Made by a program: the position numbers and the translations under genes. Below are positions 45,555-53,980 of a DNA stretch of 64,000 nt, one piece after another. The DNA is taken from the NCBI RefSeq assembly GCF_018860365.1, contig NZ_JAHKPO010000003.1, positions 1,139,849 through 1,203,848 on the forward strand, given 5' to 3'. Within the stretch, counting starts at the first letter, position 1; each line of letters opens with the position of its first letter. The notes under the pieces were generated by a model. The model saw nothing but the letters and a program-made list of their open reading frames with translations. It made no database searches and had not been told where the DNA came from. This stretch comes from Arenibacter algicola (lineage in GTDB: Bacteria > Bacteroidota > Bacteroidia > Flavobacteriales > Flavobacteriaceae).

Positions 45555-47066
45555 TTAATTTATTCTGATGATTTTGGGTTTACTTTCCTGTCCAAAATTA
45601 TTTATAAAAGTTAAGGCCAAAAGTTTTTTTCCTTTGAATCCCGAACTGTCAAAACTAAAATTACCAGAGTCCGAAAGTGGTATTTTTGCCACTAATCTAT
45701 CCGTGTTTTCCAGACTTAATTTTGATTCTTTTTTGGCGACATATATCAAAGCGTATCTTAAATTTTGTCTTTCCTTGGATGGTATATTGAAATGTAAAAG
45801 TCCATCTTTTTCTTCAAACTCTGTTTCAATAATTTCAGTGTGAAATGCATTTTTTTGAAGGGGCGAGGAAGGGGGCAAAGCAATATTGTTGTAGTATTTT
45901 TTCTTCAATATTTTGAGCACATCTTCCTTGTCGGACATCAGAGATTTGGCACTGAAAAACACATTGCCGATTACATTTTTATTTTCCCTGGCAAATCTTA
46001 ATTGGTTGGGAAGTTCTTTTTTCTTGTCCCATGCTTTGTCACTATTGTTTCTAATTTTGTATGGTCCGTTGCCAATATATAGGTTGGTGTTATCACTGTT
46101 CTTGGACCACCAGTCCACTATTTTTTTATGGGATGCCACGGGTAGATCCATGCTCCAATATACCTGGGGTACCAAATAGTCTATCCAACCCATTTTCATC
46201 CATAGCAACGGATCGGCGTACAGGTCCTCATAGGTGGTCTGACCAGCTTTGGTGTCCGATCCACGTGGGTCGGTGGAGTTGTTTTTCCACACTCCGAACG
46301 GACTGATGCCGAACTGTACCCAAGGCTTTTTGTTTTTTATGGTTTTATGTACTTTTTTTACAAGACTGTCTATGTTGCTTCTTCTCCAATCTTCCAAGGA
46401 TTGTTGTGGTTGGGCGTATTTGGAATAGGTTTCCGTATCCTCAAAAGTTTCATCCGTTATTTTATAGGGGTAAAAATAATCGTCAAAGTGAACGGCATCT
46501 ACATCGTAATTGGCAACTACTTCTCCCATTATGTTTGTTAAATGCTGTTGTACTTCCGGTAATCCTGGATTGTAATAGTATTTTTTTCCGTATTTCAGCA
46601 TCCAATCTGGATGTAGGTTGTAATCATGGTCCTTACTTAAGATTTCCAGTTTTTCGTCAAACGTGGCCCGGTAGGGGTTAAGCCATGCGTGAAACTCCAT
46701 TCCTCTGGCGTGAGCTTCCTGTATCATCCACTGTAATGGGTGGTAATAGGGTTCTGGGGCAACGCCCTCATTACCGGTCAAAAATCTTGACCAGGGTGCG
46801 TACTGGGATGGATAAAAGGCATCCCCAGCGGCCCTAATCTGTACAATTACGGCATTAAAATTTAAATCATTATAAAAATCAAGGATTTTCAGATAGTCCT
46901 GTTTCTGTTTTTCAATATCATCGAGGCCGCTTTTAGGCCAGTCGATATTGACTACGGTGGCTATCCAGACTCCTCTAAATTCATGTTTCGGTGTTGGTAT
47001 GGCGGGCTTGAATACCGAGCAGGAGGTAAGTGCCAATGCGAGTAAAACGGCAATTCTTTTGAACAT
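45555..47066 (-). CDS. Glycosyl hydrolase-like 10 (GHL10/DUF187, YngK-like) lipoprotein
   Basis: 503 residues from the ATG at 47066; an upstream TTG extension of 12 codons would spoil the signal peptide. The signal ends in LTSC (lipobox). The domain opens FRGVWIATVVNIDWPKSG and has the (beta/alpha)8-type motifs HAWLNPYRA, DAVHFDDYFYPY (likely catalytic Asp) and YLVPQVYWSM, all typical of GHL10. A beta-sandwich-like tail (~400-503) follows. Substrates of this family are poorly defined; within this cluster a role in cutting murein glycan strands at the cell surface is the natural guess. Confidence 0.88.
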   Translation of the reverse strand: MFKRIAVLLALALTSCSVFKPAIPTPKHEFRGVWIATVVNIDWPKSGLDDIEKQKQDYLKILDFYNDLNFNAVIVQIRAAGDAFYPSQYAPWSRFLTGNEGVAPEPYYHPLQWMIQEAHARGMEFHAWLNPYRATFDEKLEILSKDHDYNLHPDWMLKYGKKYYYNPGLPEVQQHLTNIMGEVVANYDVDAVHFDDYFYPYKITDETFEDTETYSKYAQPQQSLEDWRRSNIDSLVKKVHKTIKNKKPWVQFGISPFGVWKNNSTDPRGSDTKAGQTTYEDLYADPLLWMKMGWIDYLVPQVYWSMDLPVASHKKIVDWWSKNSDNTNLYIGNGPYKIRNNSDKAWDKKKELPNQLRFARENKNVIGNVFFSAKSLMSDKEDVLKILKKKYYNNIALPPSSPLQKNAFHTEIIETEFEEKDGLLHFNIPSKERQNLRYALIYVAKKESKLSLENTDRLVAKIPLSDSGNFSFDSSGFKGKKLLALTFINNFGQESKPKIIRIN

Positions 47067-47147
47067 ATGCAAAATTGAGTGTTGAAATAAAAGGCCTAGC
47101 ATTTAAACATAAATGTAGGCCTTTTGTAATCTAAAACAATATTTCCT

Positions 47148-48491
47148 TTAAATTGATGGGTCGGCGGGAGTATTGCTGTTGTTGTCCCTTTCAGTGTTTG
47201 GATAAGGATAAAAGTTTCTATTTCTTTCATCTGTAAATACCTTGGCACTTGTGCTGGGCTCAGGTCGTTCAAACCTTCTACTGTCCTCCAAACTGGTTCC
47301 TGTTAAGAACAGCTCCAATCTGCGGTTAAGGTATACCTCGTCCAACAAAGCGTCAACTGAGGTGTCACCGGAATAAGCCGAAATATTGGCATTTAGGCCA
47401 AAGGCATCATCATTATCCGTTCTAACGTTGTTTATGGCCGTTACTGCAGCTGTAATATCAACTGAAGTTTTTCTAAGATTGGCCTCGGCAATAATCAGGT
47501 TCATTTCGTCCGGTAGATAAACAGGAATGGATTCCGTGCCGCTTTCCTCATCAAAGAATCCGGCAAGGTCCTCTATTGGTAACTGATTTATGTTCAGTTC
47601 GTCCAAAGGAACCAAATAGAAATCAATACGACCATCTGCTGGGTCTATTGAAAATGAAGCGGGCAAGCCAAAATTGTCCCTAGGTTTGAAATTGGGAACC
47701 CCATTTTGAAAAACCCTGCTCCAGACTGGATTTAAATTCTGAGAATCATAGGTGAAGACGGAAGTAGAAGATTGGTCTACCGAGCCCGCCGCTGAAATTG
47801 CAGCATCATAATTCCCGGCAAATAAATTGTATCTGGCCGACATTGCTTGTAGGGTGTTTTCCAAATCTATGTTTCCTCTCAAAATCTCTGAACTGAACTC
47901 GTCCGATATTGGGTTTGCCGAAATTAAGTTTTGAGCCTCATTGAGCAGGGCAACTGCGGTATTGTATGCCTCTGTTCTGGATACGAAGGCTGCATCCCCA
48001 TCTTGGCTGATTGCAACAATTACTTGTTCGTAGTTCTGTGCCATACTTCCTATGGCCATTGCCTTGAATAAATTGGCGTAGGCAACCAGTCCACTTTTGG
48101 TTCCGTCATTGATGTTCAGGTCAGGCGCATTTTTTGCAATATCTTCTGAAATCGACATTACCCGAAGCATAGTAGACCAGAGTCCGACTATATTGGAGGT
48201 AGAGTTTGGAATGTCCCCACCGTCCTCAAGATCTATCATATTCTGAAAGGTAGTGGTAATACCAGCCTCTCTCGTGGTAACCGCTGGTGTTTCTACGATC
48301 CACCTCAGACCGGTAGTGGAATACAATTGTTGCATACCTATGGTTGCTGCCAATATGCCTTCCCTGGAAGAAAAAACCTGGGCGTCCGTAGCGGCATTAG
48401 GATTGTCAAAATCGGTTTCGCAAGATGATACCGCCAAGACGGTCATCAATAGTGCAATAGCCTTTATATTAAAATTTAGATATTTTTTCAT
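47148..48491 (-). CDS. SusD/RagB-family outer-membrane nutrient-binding lipoprotein
   Basis: 447 residues. Lipobox AVSSC with Cys24, then the usual Asn-rich FDNPNAA start. The middle has the helical TPR-like pattern of SusD (LFKAMAIGSMAQNYEQV, YNTAVALLNEAQNLI), and the end shows RRLELFLTG and a short RNFYPYPNTERDNN close. It caps the SusC porin and binds the ligand at the cell surface. It lies 17 bp after susC and should be co-translated with it. Confidence 0.93.
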   Translation of the reverse strand: MKKYLNFNIKAIALLMTVLAVSSCETDFDNPNAATDAQVFSSREGILAATIGMQQLYSTTGLRWIVETPAVTTREAGITTTFQNMIDLEDGGDIPNSTSNIVGLWSTMLRVMSISEDIAKNAPDLNINDGTKSGLVAYANLFKAMAIGSMAQNYEQVIVAISQDGDAAFVSRTEAYNTAVALLNEAQNLISANPISDEFSSEILRGNIDLENTLQAMSARYNLFAGNYDAAISAAGSVDQSSTSVFTYDSQNLNPVWSRVFQNGVPNFKPRDNFGLPASFSIDPADGRIDFYLVPLDELNINQLPIEDLAGFFDEESGTESIPVYLPDEMNLIIAEANLRKTSVDITAAVTAINNVRTDNDDAFGLNANISAYSGDTSVDALLDEVYLNRRLELFLTGTSLEDSRRFERPEPSTSAKVFTDERNRNFYPYPNTERDNNSNTPADPSI

Positions 48492-48508
48492 CGTTGTTAT
48501 TTTTAAGT

Positions 48509-51484
48509 TTAGAAACTAACATTTATTCCAAATTGATAGGTTTTTGGGATTGGAACTGTAGCAAAATCAAATCCTCTTACCCCATTGCTTTGCCCAGCGG
48601 CACTTACTTCAGGATCCCATCCGGAATAATTGTCCCATGAAACCAGGTTTCTACCTACCAAACTCAATGCTACGTTGTCTATAAAATCCCATTTAGGTGC
48701 AAAGTTATAGCTAAGGCTTACTTCCCTTAATTTAACGAAAGATCCATCTTCCACAAACTCTTCAAATATATTTGCCTGTGCTCCTCCGTAACCCTTGGGA
48801 AGGTTCCCCAACAATTCTTGACCTACATTATATCCACCGCCAAATAAAACATTGTCCAATAGCCTACGGTTCCAGTTGAATACTTCGTAACCCTGAACGG
48901 CATCAAATTGTACTCTTAAAGAGAAATTCTTATAGGAAACTTCGTTGATCAAGGATCCGAACCAATCTGGATTTGGGTCTCCCAATACTTTGGATGATTC
49001 ACCATCCTCTGTAGTTCCCCTGTATGGATATCCATCTGCGTCCAAGGCGATGCTGCCATCTTCGTTTCTAGCATAAAATTCTCTGTAAAAGACACCCAAC
49101 GATTCACCTTCTATAACATAGTTGGTAGAGAAACTTCCATCTAGGGTTAGTCGGCCACCTCCGGCGACATTGGTAACCTCATTCTTGTTTTTGGAGAAAG
49201 AGGCGGTTACGTCCCATGAAAAATTTTCATTTTTTATAGGTGCGGCCCTAAGCAGTATTTCGATCCCTTTATTCTCCAGGTTTCCTACGTTTTCGAATCT
49301 AGAGCTGAAACCGGTTGATGGAGCCAATACCCTTGGTAGCAATAGATCTGTTACCTTTTGATGGTAGTATGAGAATTCCAAGCCTAACCTGTTGTTAATA
49401 AAACCGGCGTCAAAACCTAATTCAATTTCATCCTGTCTTTCTGGTTTTAGGTTTTCATTTCCTTGAGCGGTAGATGGTATAAGGCTTACCGCACCACCAA
49501 TGGCAGAAGGAGAATATACAGAAAATCTATCAAAGGCACCCAATGCTGTAAGGTTACCGGCCTGTCCCCATGAGGTCCTTAATTTGAAGGAGTTAAAAGT
49601 GTCTGAAAAGGCATCTTTCCAAAAATCCTCATCGGATAGAACATAGGAGGCACTGGCCTTGAAATAAAGTTGATTGCGTTCATCCTTGCCAAAGGTTGAA
49701 GCTCCGTCCATTCTTACTGCTCCGTTTATATAAAATTTGTCCATAAAGGAAAAGGACTGTTGTAGAAAGGCTCCCCAATATGATATTTGGGATCTAGTCT
49801 CGCCTTGCTCCAATAAACTACCTCCTGTGGCAGTTTGCACTACGGGAGGAAGTCCGGTTGCACTTATTCCAACCCTATCCCTCTCTTCGTATTGCCAAGA
49901 ACCTCCTGCTGTTGTAATGGAGTTTACACTATCTGAAATATCGGTCCTATAGGTTATATTAAGATCGCTATTGTATTGAAAACTGTTTAAATCAGATCTT
50001 CTGGCAAATCCGTCAGGAAGTGTAGAGGTGTTATTAATAGGGATAAAAGCAAATGCGGATTGGTTGTAATAATCCATTCCCAAGGTATATTTTGCCGAAA
50101 GGTGTTCGTTAAATTTTCCATCCAAGGCAATGCTGGTAATGAAACGATTGGTTTTTTGTCCAAAATCAAATCGGTCTACAGCCTCTAAAGGGTTGGTCCT
50201 AGCTACTAAAGGAGAGGTTACTGGGTAAACTCCTGAAGCATCAGGGGTGGGATCTATAGAATTATCGCTGAACAAGAACCCTGTAATGGATCCATAAGCA
50301 GAATTGATCCCTCCATTGGGAACGTCGTTACTTATACTTCTCACGTAGTTGAAGCCTCCTGTAATATCCAACCAATCAAATGCCTTTTGGGTAATATTGG
50401 CTTTAAATCCATAACGTTTAAAGTCGGTATTCTTTACAATACCTTCATTATCCAAATGTGAGGCCGAAAGGAAATAGGAAGTCTTCTCATTTCCTCCATT
50501 TACCGAAAAGTAATTCTCCAAGCCGAAACCGGTGTCGAATATAACATCCTGTAAATCATATCGCTCTGCTGCAACGGTAGCCAAATTGTTTCTGTCAGTG
50601 GCTACTTCCCAAGCTAGGGGAACTGTATTGTAATCGATTTTTTTTCTAAGCTCGTTAAGCTTGGTATTCGTCATAAAGGTAAACTTGGGTTCGCCACTCT
50701 TTCCCTTTTTTGTGAAAATTTGAACAACCCCGTTACTGGCCCTGGATCCGTAGATTGCCGCTGCCGCTGCACCTTTTATTATTTCTATTTTTTCAATATC
50801 GTTGGGGTTTAGGTCGGCCAGCCTGTTCTGGGAGTTACCACCCAAATCTATCAGTTCGTTACTAGAGTTGCTAATAATGATCCCATCTACAATATAAAGT
50901 GGGTCAGAACTACCGGCAATAGTGCTAGGACCTCTAAGTCTTATGCTGATACCACCTGCAGGATCTCCAGAATTTTGTGATACTAAGGCGCCAGAAACTT
51001 TCCCGGCAATGGCCTGGTCTACCTGGGTAGCACCGTTATTGGTCAAATCTTCCGATTTTACTGAGGATATGGCGTTTCCTAAGGATCTTTTATTGGCTCC
51101 TGTCCCTGTACCGGTGACCACCACTTCGTCCAGGCTTAGAAGGTCTTCCGCAAGAACAATATCCTGTGTGATATCTCCGCCCGAAGCAGTGAAGGATATT
51201 TTTTGAGTGCTAAATCCAAGATAGCTTGCGGTAAGGACGTATTCTCCGTTTTCCAGGGCAGCTTTAAAGCTGTAGTTTCCATCGAAATCCGAAACAGCAC
51301 CAAAAGAGGTATTTGCAATAAATACAGAAGCCCCTGCTACGGGAATTCCGGAACCACTTTCAGTAATGTTTCCGCTGATTGTAATTGGGGACTGTTGCCC
51401 AAATACGTTTGTACTCATTACCAGCAGTAGCCATAAGAATAAATGGCTTGGTAACTTTCCCCTAATTGTTTGAAATTTTTTCAT
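48509..51484 (-). CDS. SusC/RagA-family TonB-dependent outer-membrane transporter
   Basis: 991 residues. A signal peptide (about 1-30) precedes a CarboxypepD_reg-like domain (about 35-115: ITISGNITESGSGIPVAGASV), the TonB-box-like LDEVVVTGTGTG, a plug (about 125-235: YIVDGIIISNSSNELIDLGG; IEIIKGAAAAAIYGSRASNG) and a 22-strand barrel ending in the aromatic TYQFGINVSF. It imports the ligand caught by the SusD partner using TonB energy. First gene of the minus-strand murein cluster, with a phased repeat operator in its promoter region. Confidence 0.95.
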   Translation of the reverse strand: MKKFQTIRGKLPSHLFLWLLLVMSTNVFGQQSPITISGNITESGSGIPVAGASVFIANTSFGAVSDFDGNYSFKAALENGEYVLTASYLGFSTQKISFTASGGDITQDIVLAEDLLSLDEVVVTGTGTGANKRSLGNAISSVKSEDLTNNGATQVDQAIAGKVSGALVSQNSGDPAGGISIRLRGPSTIAGSSDPLYIVDGIIISNSSNELIDLGGNSQNRLADLNPNDIEKIEIIKGAAAAAIYGSRASNGVVQIFTKKGKSGEPKFTFMTNTKLNELRKKIDYNTVPLAWEVATDRNNLATVAAERYDLQDVIFDTGFGLENYFSVNGGNEKTSYFLSASHLDNEGIVKNTDFKRYGFKANITQKAFDWLDITGGFNYVRSISNDVPNGGINSAYGSITGFLFSDNSIDPTPDASGVYPVTSPLVARTNPLEAVDRFDFGQKTNRFITSIALDGKFNEHLSAKYTLGMDYYNQSAFAFIPINNTSTLPDGFARRSDLNSFQYNSDLNITYRTDISDSVNSITTAGGSWQYEERDRVGISATGLPPVVQTATGGSLLEQGETRSQISYWGAFLQQSFSFMDKFYINGAVRMDGASTFGKDERNQLYFKASASYVLSDEDFWKDAFSDTFNSFKLRTSWGQAGNLTALGAFDRFSVYSPSAIGGAVSLIPSTAQGNENLKPERQDEIELGFDAGFINNRLGLEFSYYHQKVTDLLLPRVLAPSTGFSSRFENVGNLENKGIEILLRAAPIKNENFSWDVTASFSKNKNEVTNVAGGGRLTLDGSFSTNYVIEGESLGVFYREFYARNEDGSIALDADGYPYRGTTEDGESSKVLGDPNPDWFGSLINEVSYKNFSLRVQFDAVQGYEVFNWNRRLLDNVLFGGGYNVGQELLGNLPKGYGGAQANIFEEFVEDGSFVKLREVSLSYNFAPKWDFIDNVALSLVGRNLVSWDNYSGWDPEVSAAGQSNGVRGFDFATVPIPKTYQFGINVSF

Positions 51485-51541
51485 CGGCTTTTAGAGTTAA
51501 TTTTTAGTAAATTAAATTAGAAATTGAATAATTGATGTTTT

Positions 51542-51573
51542 CAAAAATATGCAAAAAACTGCAACATTTGCAA
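51542..51573 (-). promoter_or_regulatory. susC operon promoter
   Basis: CAAAAATA at 51542-51549 reads TATTTTTG on the minus strand (TAnnTTTG match); a TTG lies 21 bp further upstream (plus-strand CAA, 51571-51573). Transcription would start near 51536, giving a ~50-nt leader. The GCA repeat array overlaps this promoter. Confidence 0.5.
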
Positions 51574-51599
51574 TAATTTGCAATATATTGCATTAATTA
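51548..51599. promoter_or_regulatory. Phased TTGCA repeats, candidate operator of the DeoR-type regulator
   Basis: Five GCA cores start at 51551, 51561, 51570, 51580 and 51590, that is 9-10 bp apart, about one helical turn. The last three form near-exact 10-bp tandem units: ATTTGCAATA, ATTTGCAATA, TATTGCATTA. They lie between the divergent susC and regulator genes and overlap the susC promoter, so binding would be expected to repress or activate susC. Binding by the adjacent regulator is inferred. Confidence 0.6.
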
Positions 51600-51676
51600 T
51601 TATAATAATTAGCTGAATGCGGATTGTTTGCCGTTTTTTGCTAATATTGACCATATTCTGTTAATATGATGATTTT

Positions 51677-52426
51677 ATGTTGAAAGCCGAGAGACAACAA
51701 GTAATCTTAAACGAGGTTAGAATCCATAATAGGGTCTTGTATACGGATGTTGCCGAACTTTTGAGTGTTTCGGTAGACACCATACGCCGTGATATCAAGG
51801 AGCTCAGTGCTGCCAAGAAATTAAAGAAGGTGCATGGCGGTGCCATTTCTTTAGGGTTCAACAATTACCATGTGGAAAATCAGGAGATCTACGCTCTTGA
51901 GAATAAGTCCCAGATTGCCAGAAAGGCAATAACCTTGATAAAGAATGGACAGGTTATACTATTAAGTGGAGGAACCACCAATATGGAAATTGCCCGGATG
52001 ATTCCACCCAATTTAAAAATTACCTGTTTTACACCTAGTTTACCGGTTGCTGTTCAATTAATGGCCAAATCGGATGTAGAAGTGATATTGGTAGGTGGAA
52101 AATTATCCAAGGACTCCCAAATTGCCATTGGGGGTTGTGCCATAAACATGTTAAATGACATAAAGGTGGATATCTGCTTTTTAGGCATCAACTCCATCGA
52201 TGTGAAAAATGGAGTAACCGACTTTGATTGGGATATTGTACAAATAAAAAAAGCTATGATAAATGCTTCCAAAAAAATTGTGGCCCCGTCAATTTCCGAG
52301 AAATTATATTCCACACAGCGGTTTAAAATATGTGATTTGGACACTATAGATGTTTTAATTACCGAACTGGAACCAGAGGATGATAAATTAAAGGATTTTA
52401 GGGAAGTTAAAATAAACTTGCTATAG
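51677..52426 (+). CDS. DeoR/GlpR-family transcriptional regulator
   Basis: 249 residues. The N-terminal winged helix-turn-helix (about 5-58) has the family motif LLSVSVDTIRRDIKEL. The DeoR sensor domain (about 75-235) contains ILLSGGTTNMEIARMI, the phosphosugar-binding loop type, and LGINSIDVKNGVTDFDWDI. Members are usually repressors released by a sugar phosphate. Its divergent position to susC and next to murQ suggests it controls the murein cluster, with MurNAc-6-P or GlcNAc-6-P as candidate effector; in E. coli and B. subtilis this job is done by RpiR-type MurR instead. Confidence 0.93.
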   Translation: MLKAERQQVILNEVRIHNRVLYTDVAELLSVSVDTIRRDIKELSAAKKLKKVHGGAISLGFNNYHVENQEIYALENKSQIARKAITLIKNGQVILLSGGTTNMEIARMIPPNLKITCFTPSLPVAVQLMAKSDVEVILVGGKLSKDSQIAIGGCAINMLNDIKVDICFLGINSIDVKNGVTDFDWDIVQIKKAMINASKKIVAPSISEKLYSTQRFKICDLDTIDVLITELEPEDDKLKDFREVKINLL

Positions 52427-52718
52427 CGCTATTTATATGTTACTACAGTGTAATTTTTTAAATTGACTCTACTTTTTTAATAACCGCTGCTGGATTAGGA
52501 CAATGTGAAAAACTAAAATTTCCTAAGTTTGCCATTATTCCAGTAGTATACTTTGATTTGTAAAACAGATGTTAGTTCAATTAATAAAATAATTCCATAA
52601 GAATAATAGAAGTAAAAGCTTGATTTTTGAAATAGCTGACATAACGAATCCTATTTAGTGGAATCTCTTAACCTAATCGATATAAAATTCTATTTAAATT
52701 AAATACCAACCATAAAAT

Positions 52719-53534
52719 ATGCAAGATTATAAAAAGATAACCGAATTGCCATCAAGATATAATGACCTGGAATTGATGGATACCGCAACAATCCTTACTA
52801 ATATGAATAAGGAGGACCAGTTGATTGCCGATGCAGTAGCCTTGGTTATCCCGGAAGTGACCAAATTGGTGGATGCCCTGAAAGAAAGATTCGACAAAGG
52901 TGGCAGGCTATTTTATATAGGCGCGGGAACCAGCGGCCGATTGGGTATTTTGGATGCCTCGGAAATTCCTCCCACTTTTGGGTTGTCCCACGATCATGTC
53001 ATTGGATTGATCGCAGGTGGGGATACAGCGATTAGAAAGGCTGTTGAAAATGCCGAGGATGATACCGTTCAGGCTTGGAAGGATTTGGAAGCTTTTGAAA
53101 TAACAAAGAACGATACTGTGGTTGGGATAGCGGCATCGGGCACTACACCATATGTTATTGGCGGGGTAAAGGAGGCGGCGGCGCATGGATTGTTGACGGC
53201 ATGTATTACCAATAATCCGGGTTCTCCCTTGACCCAAGCCGTGGAGATTCCTATTGCAGTAAATGTGGGGCCGGAATTTCTTACGGGAAGTACACGAATG
53301 AAAAGTGGAACATCACAAAAACTGGTGCTCAATATGATTTCCACGGCCTTAATGATCAGGATTGGTAGGGTGAAGGGCAATAAAATGGTAAATATGCAGC
53401 TTACCAACGAAAAGTTGGTAGATCGCGGAACCCGATATTTAGTGGAGGAGTTAAAAATTGATTATACCGAGGCCGAAAAATTATTAAAGAAATACGGTTC
53501 TGTAAAGAATGCCATAGATGCCACTAAGGGCTAA
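52719..53534 (+). CDS. murQ: N-acetylmuramic acid 6-phosphate etherase
   Basis: 271 residues, slightly shorter at the C-terminus than the ~300 of E. coli MurQ. The SIS-domain active site FYIGAGTSGRLGILDASEIPPTFG-type block (about 65-88) and the GSTRMKSGTSQKLVLNM block are fully conserved, including the catalytic Glu of ASEIPP. It cleaves the lactyl ether of MurNAc-6-phosphate to GlcNAc-6-phosphate plus D-lactate. It lies 292 bp downstream of the DeoR-type gene in the same direction; no promoter was clear in that gap. Its stop is 1 bp from the stop of the convergent cytochrome gene, leaving no room for a terminator. Confidence 0.96.
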   Translation: MQDYKKITELPSRYNDLELMDTATILTNMNKEDQLIADAVALVIPEVTKLVDALKERFDKGGRLFYIGAGTSGRLGILDASEIPPTFGLSHDHVIGLIAGGDTAIRKAVENAEDDTVQAWKDLEAFEITKNDTVVGIAASGTTPYVIGGVKEAAAHGLLTACITNNPGSPLTQAVEIPIAVNVGPEFLTGSTRMKSGTSQKLVLNMISTALMIRIGRVKGNKMVNMQLTNEKLVDRGTRYLVEELKIDYTEAEKLLKKYGSVKNAIDATKG

Positions 53535-53535
53535 A

Positions 53536-53940
53536 CTATTTATTAACATTCATAGAAACCTCTTCCGGGGTTACTATGGAGTCGCTTTTATTGCCCCAGG
53601 AGTTTAGGATATAGTTCATTACATCTGCAATTTCCTCATCTTCCAATCCCATAGGGGGCATAATGTTGTTATAGGCCACCCCGTTGACCAAAATATAGCC
53701 CTGTTGGCCATATTTTACGCCCCTTATGCTTTCCTCTCTTTTGTTTAATAAAAAATCTGAATTGGCCAATGGAGGGAACGTTTTTTCAACGCCCTCCCCA
53801 TTCGCCATGTGGCAGTTTATGCAGAAGTCCGAATAAATATCAGCACCTCTATTGATACTTTCTTCCAATTCCTTGTCCTGGAACAAAAATAAGGTCAATA
53901 ATACAATGGATGATATATAGGTTAAAAGCAGGAGCTTCAT
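53536..53940 (-). CDS. Small c-type cytochrome, membrane-anchored or exported
   Basis: 134 residues. The N-terminal hydrophobic helix (about 3-18) is a signal or anchor. The haem motif CINCH is followed by MANGEGVEKTFPPLANSDF, and the axial Met is in NNIMPPMGLEDEEIADVMNYIL, the standard class I cytochrome c layout. It is 40 bp downstream of the PQQ-type sugar dehydrogenase gene and is the obvious electron acceptor for it. Confidence 0.93.
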   Translation of the reverse strand: MKLLLLTYISSIVLLTLFLFQDKELEESINRGADIYSDFCINCHMANGEGVEKTFPPLANSDFLLNKREESIRGVKYGQQGYILVNGVAYNNIMPPMGLEDEEIADVMNYILNSWGNKSDSIVTPEEVSMNVNK

Positions 53941-53980
53941 ATATTATTTTTTAAGATGGTGATACGTATTTTAAGGAGTT

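Noticed and set aside
51548..51599. Regular short repeats resembling a tiny CRISPR array
   Set aside because: The units are only ~10 bp with no spacers and lie in a divergent promoter; an operator is far more likely.
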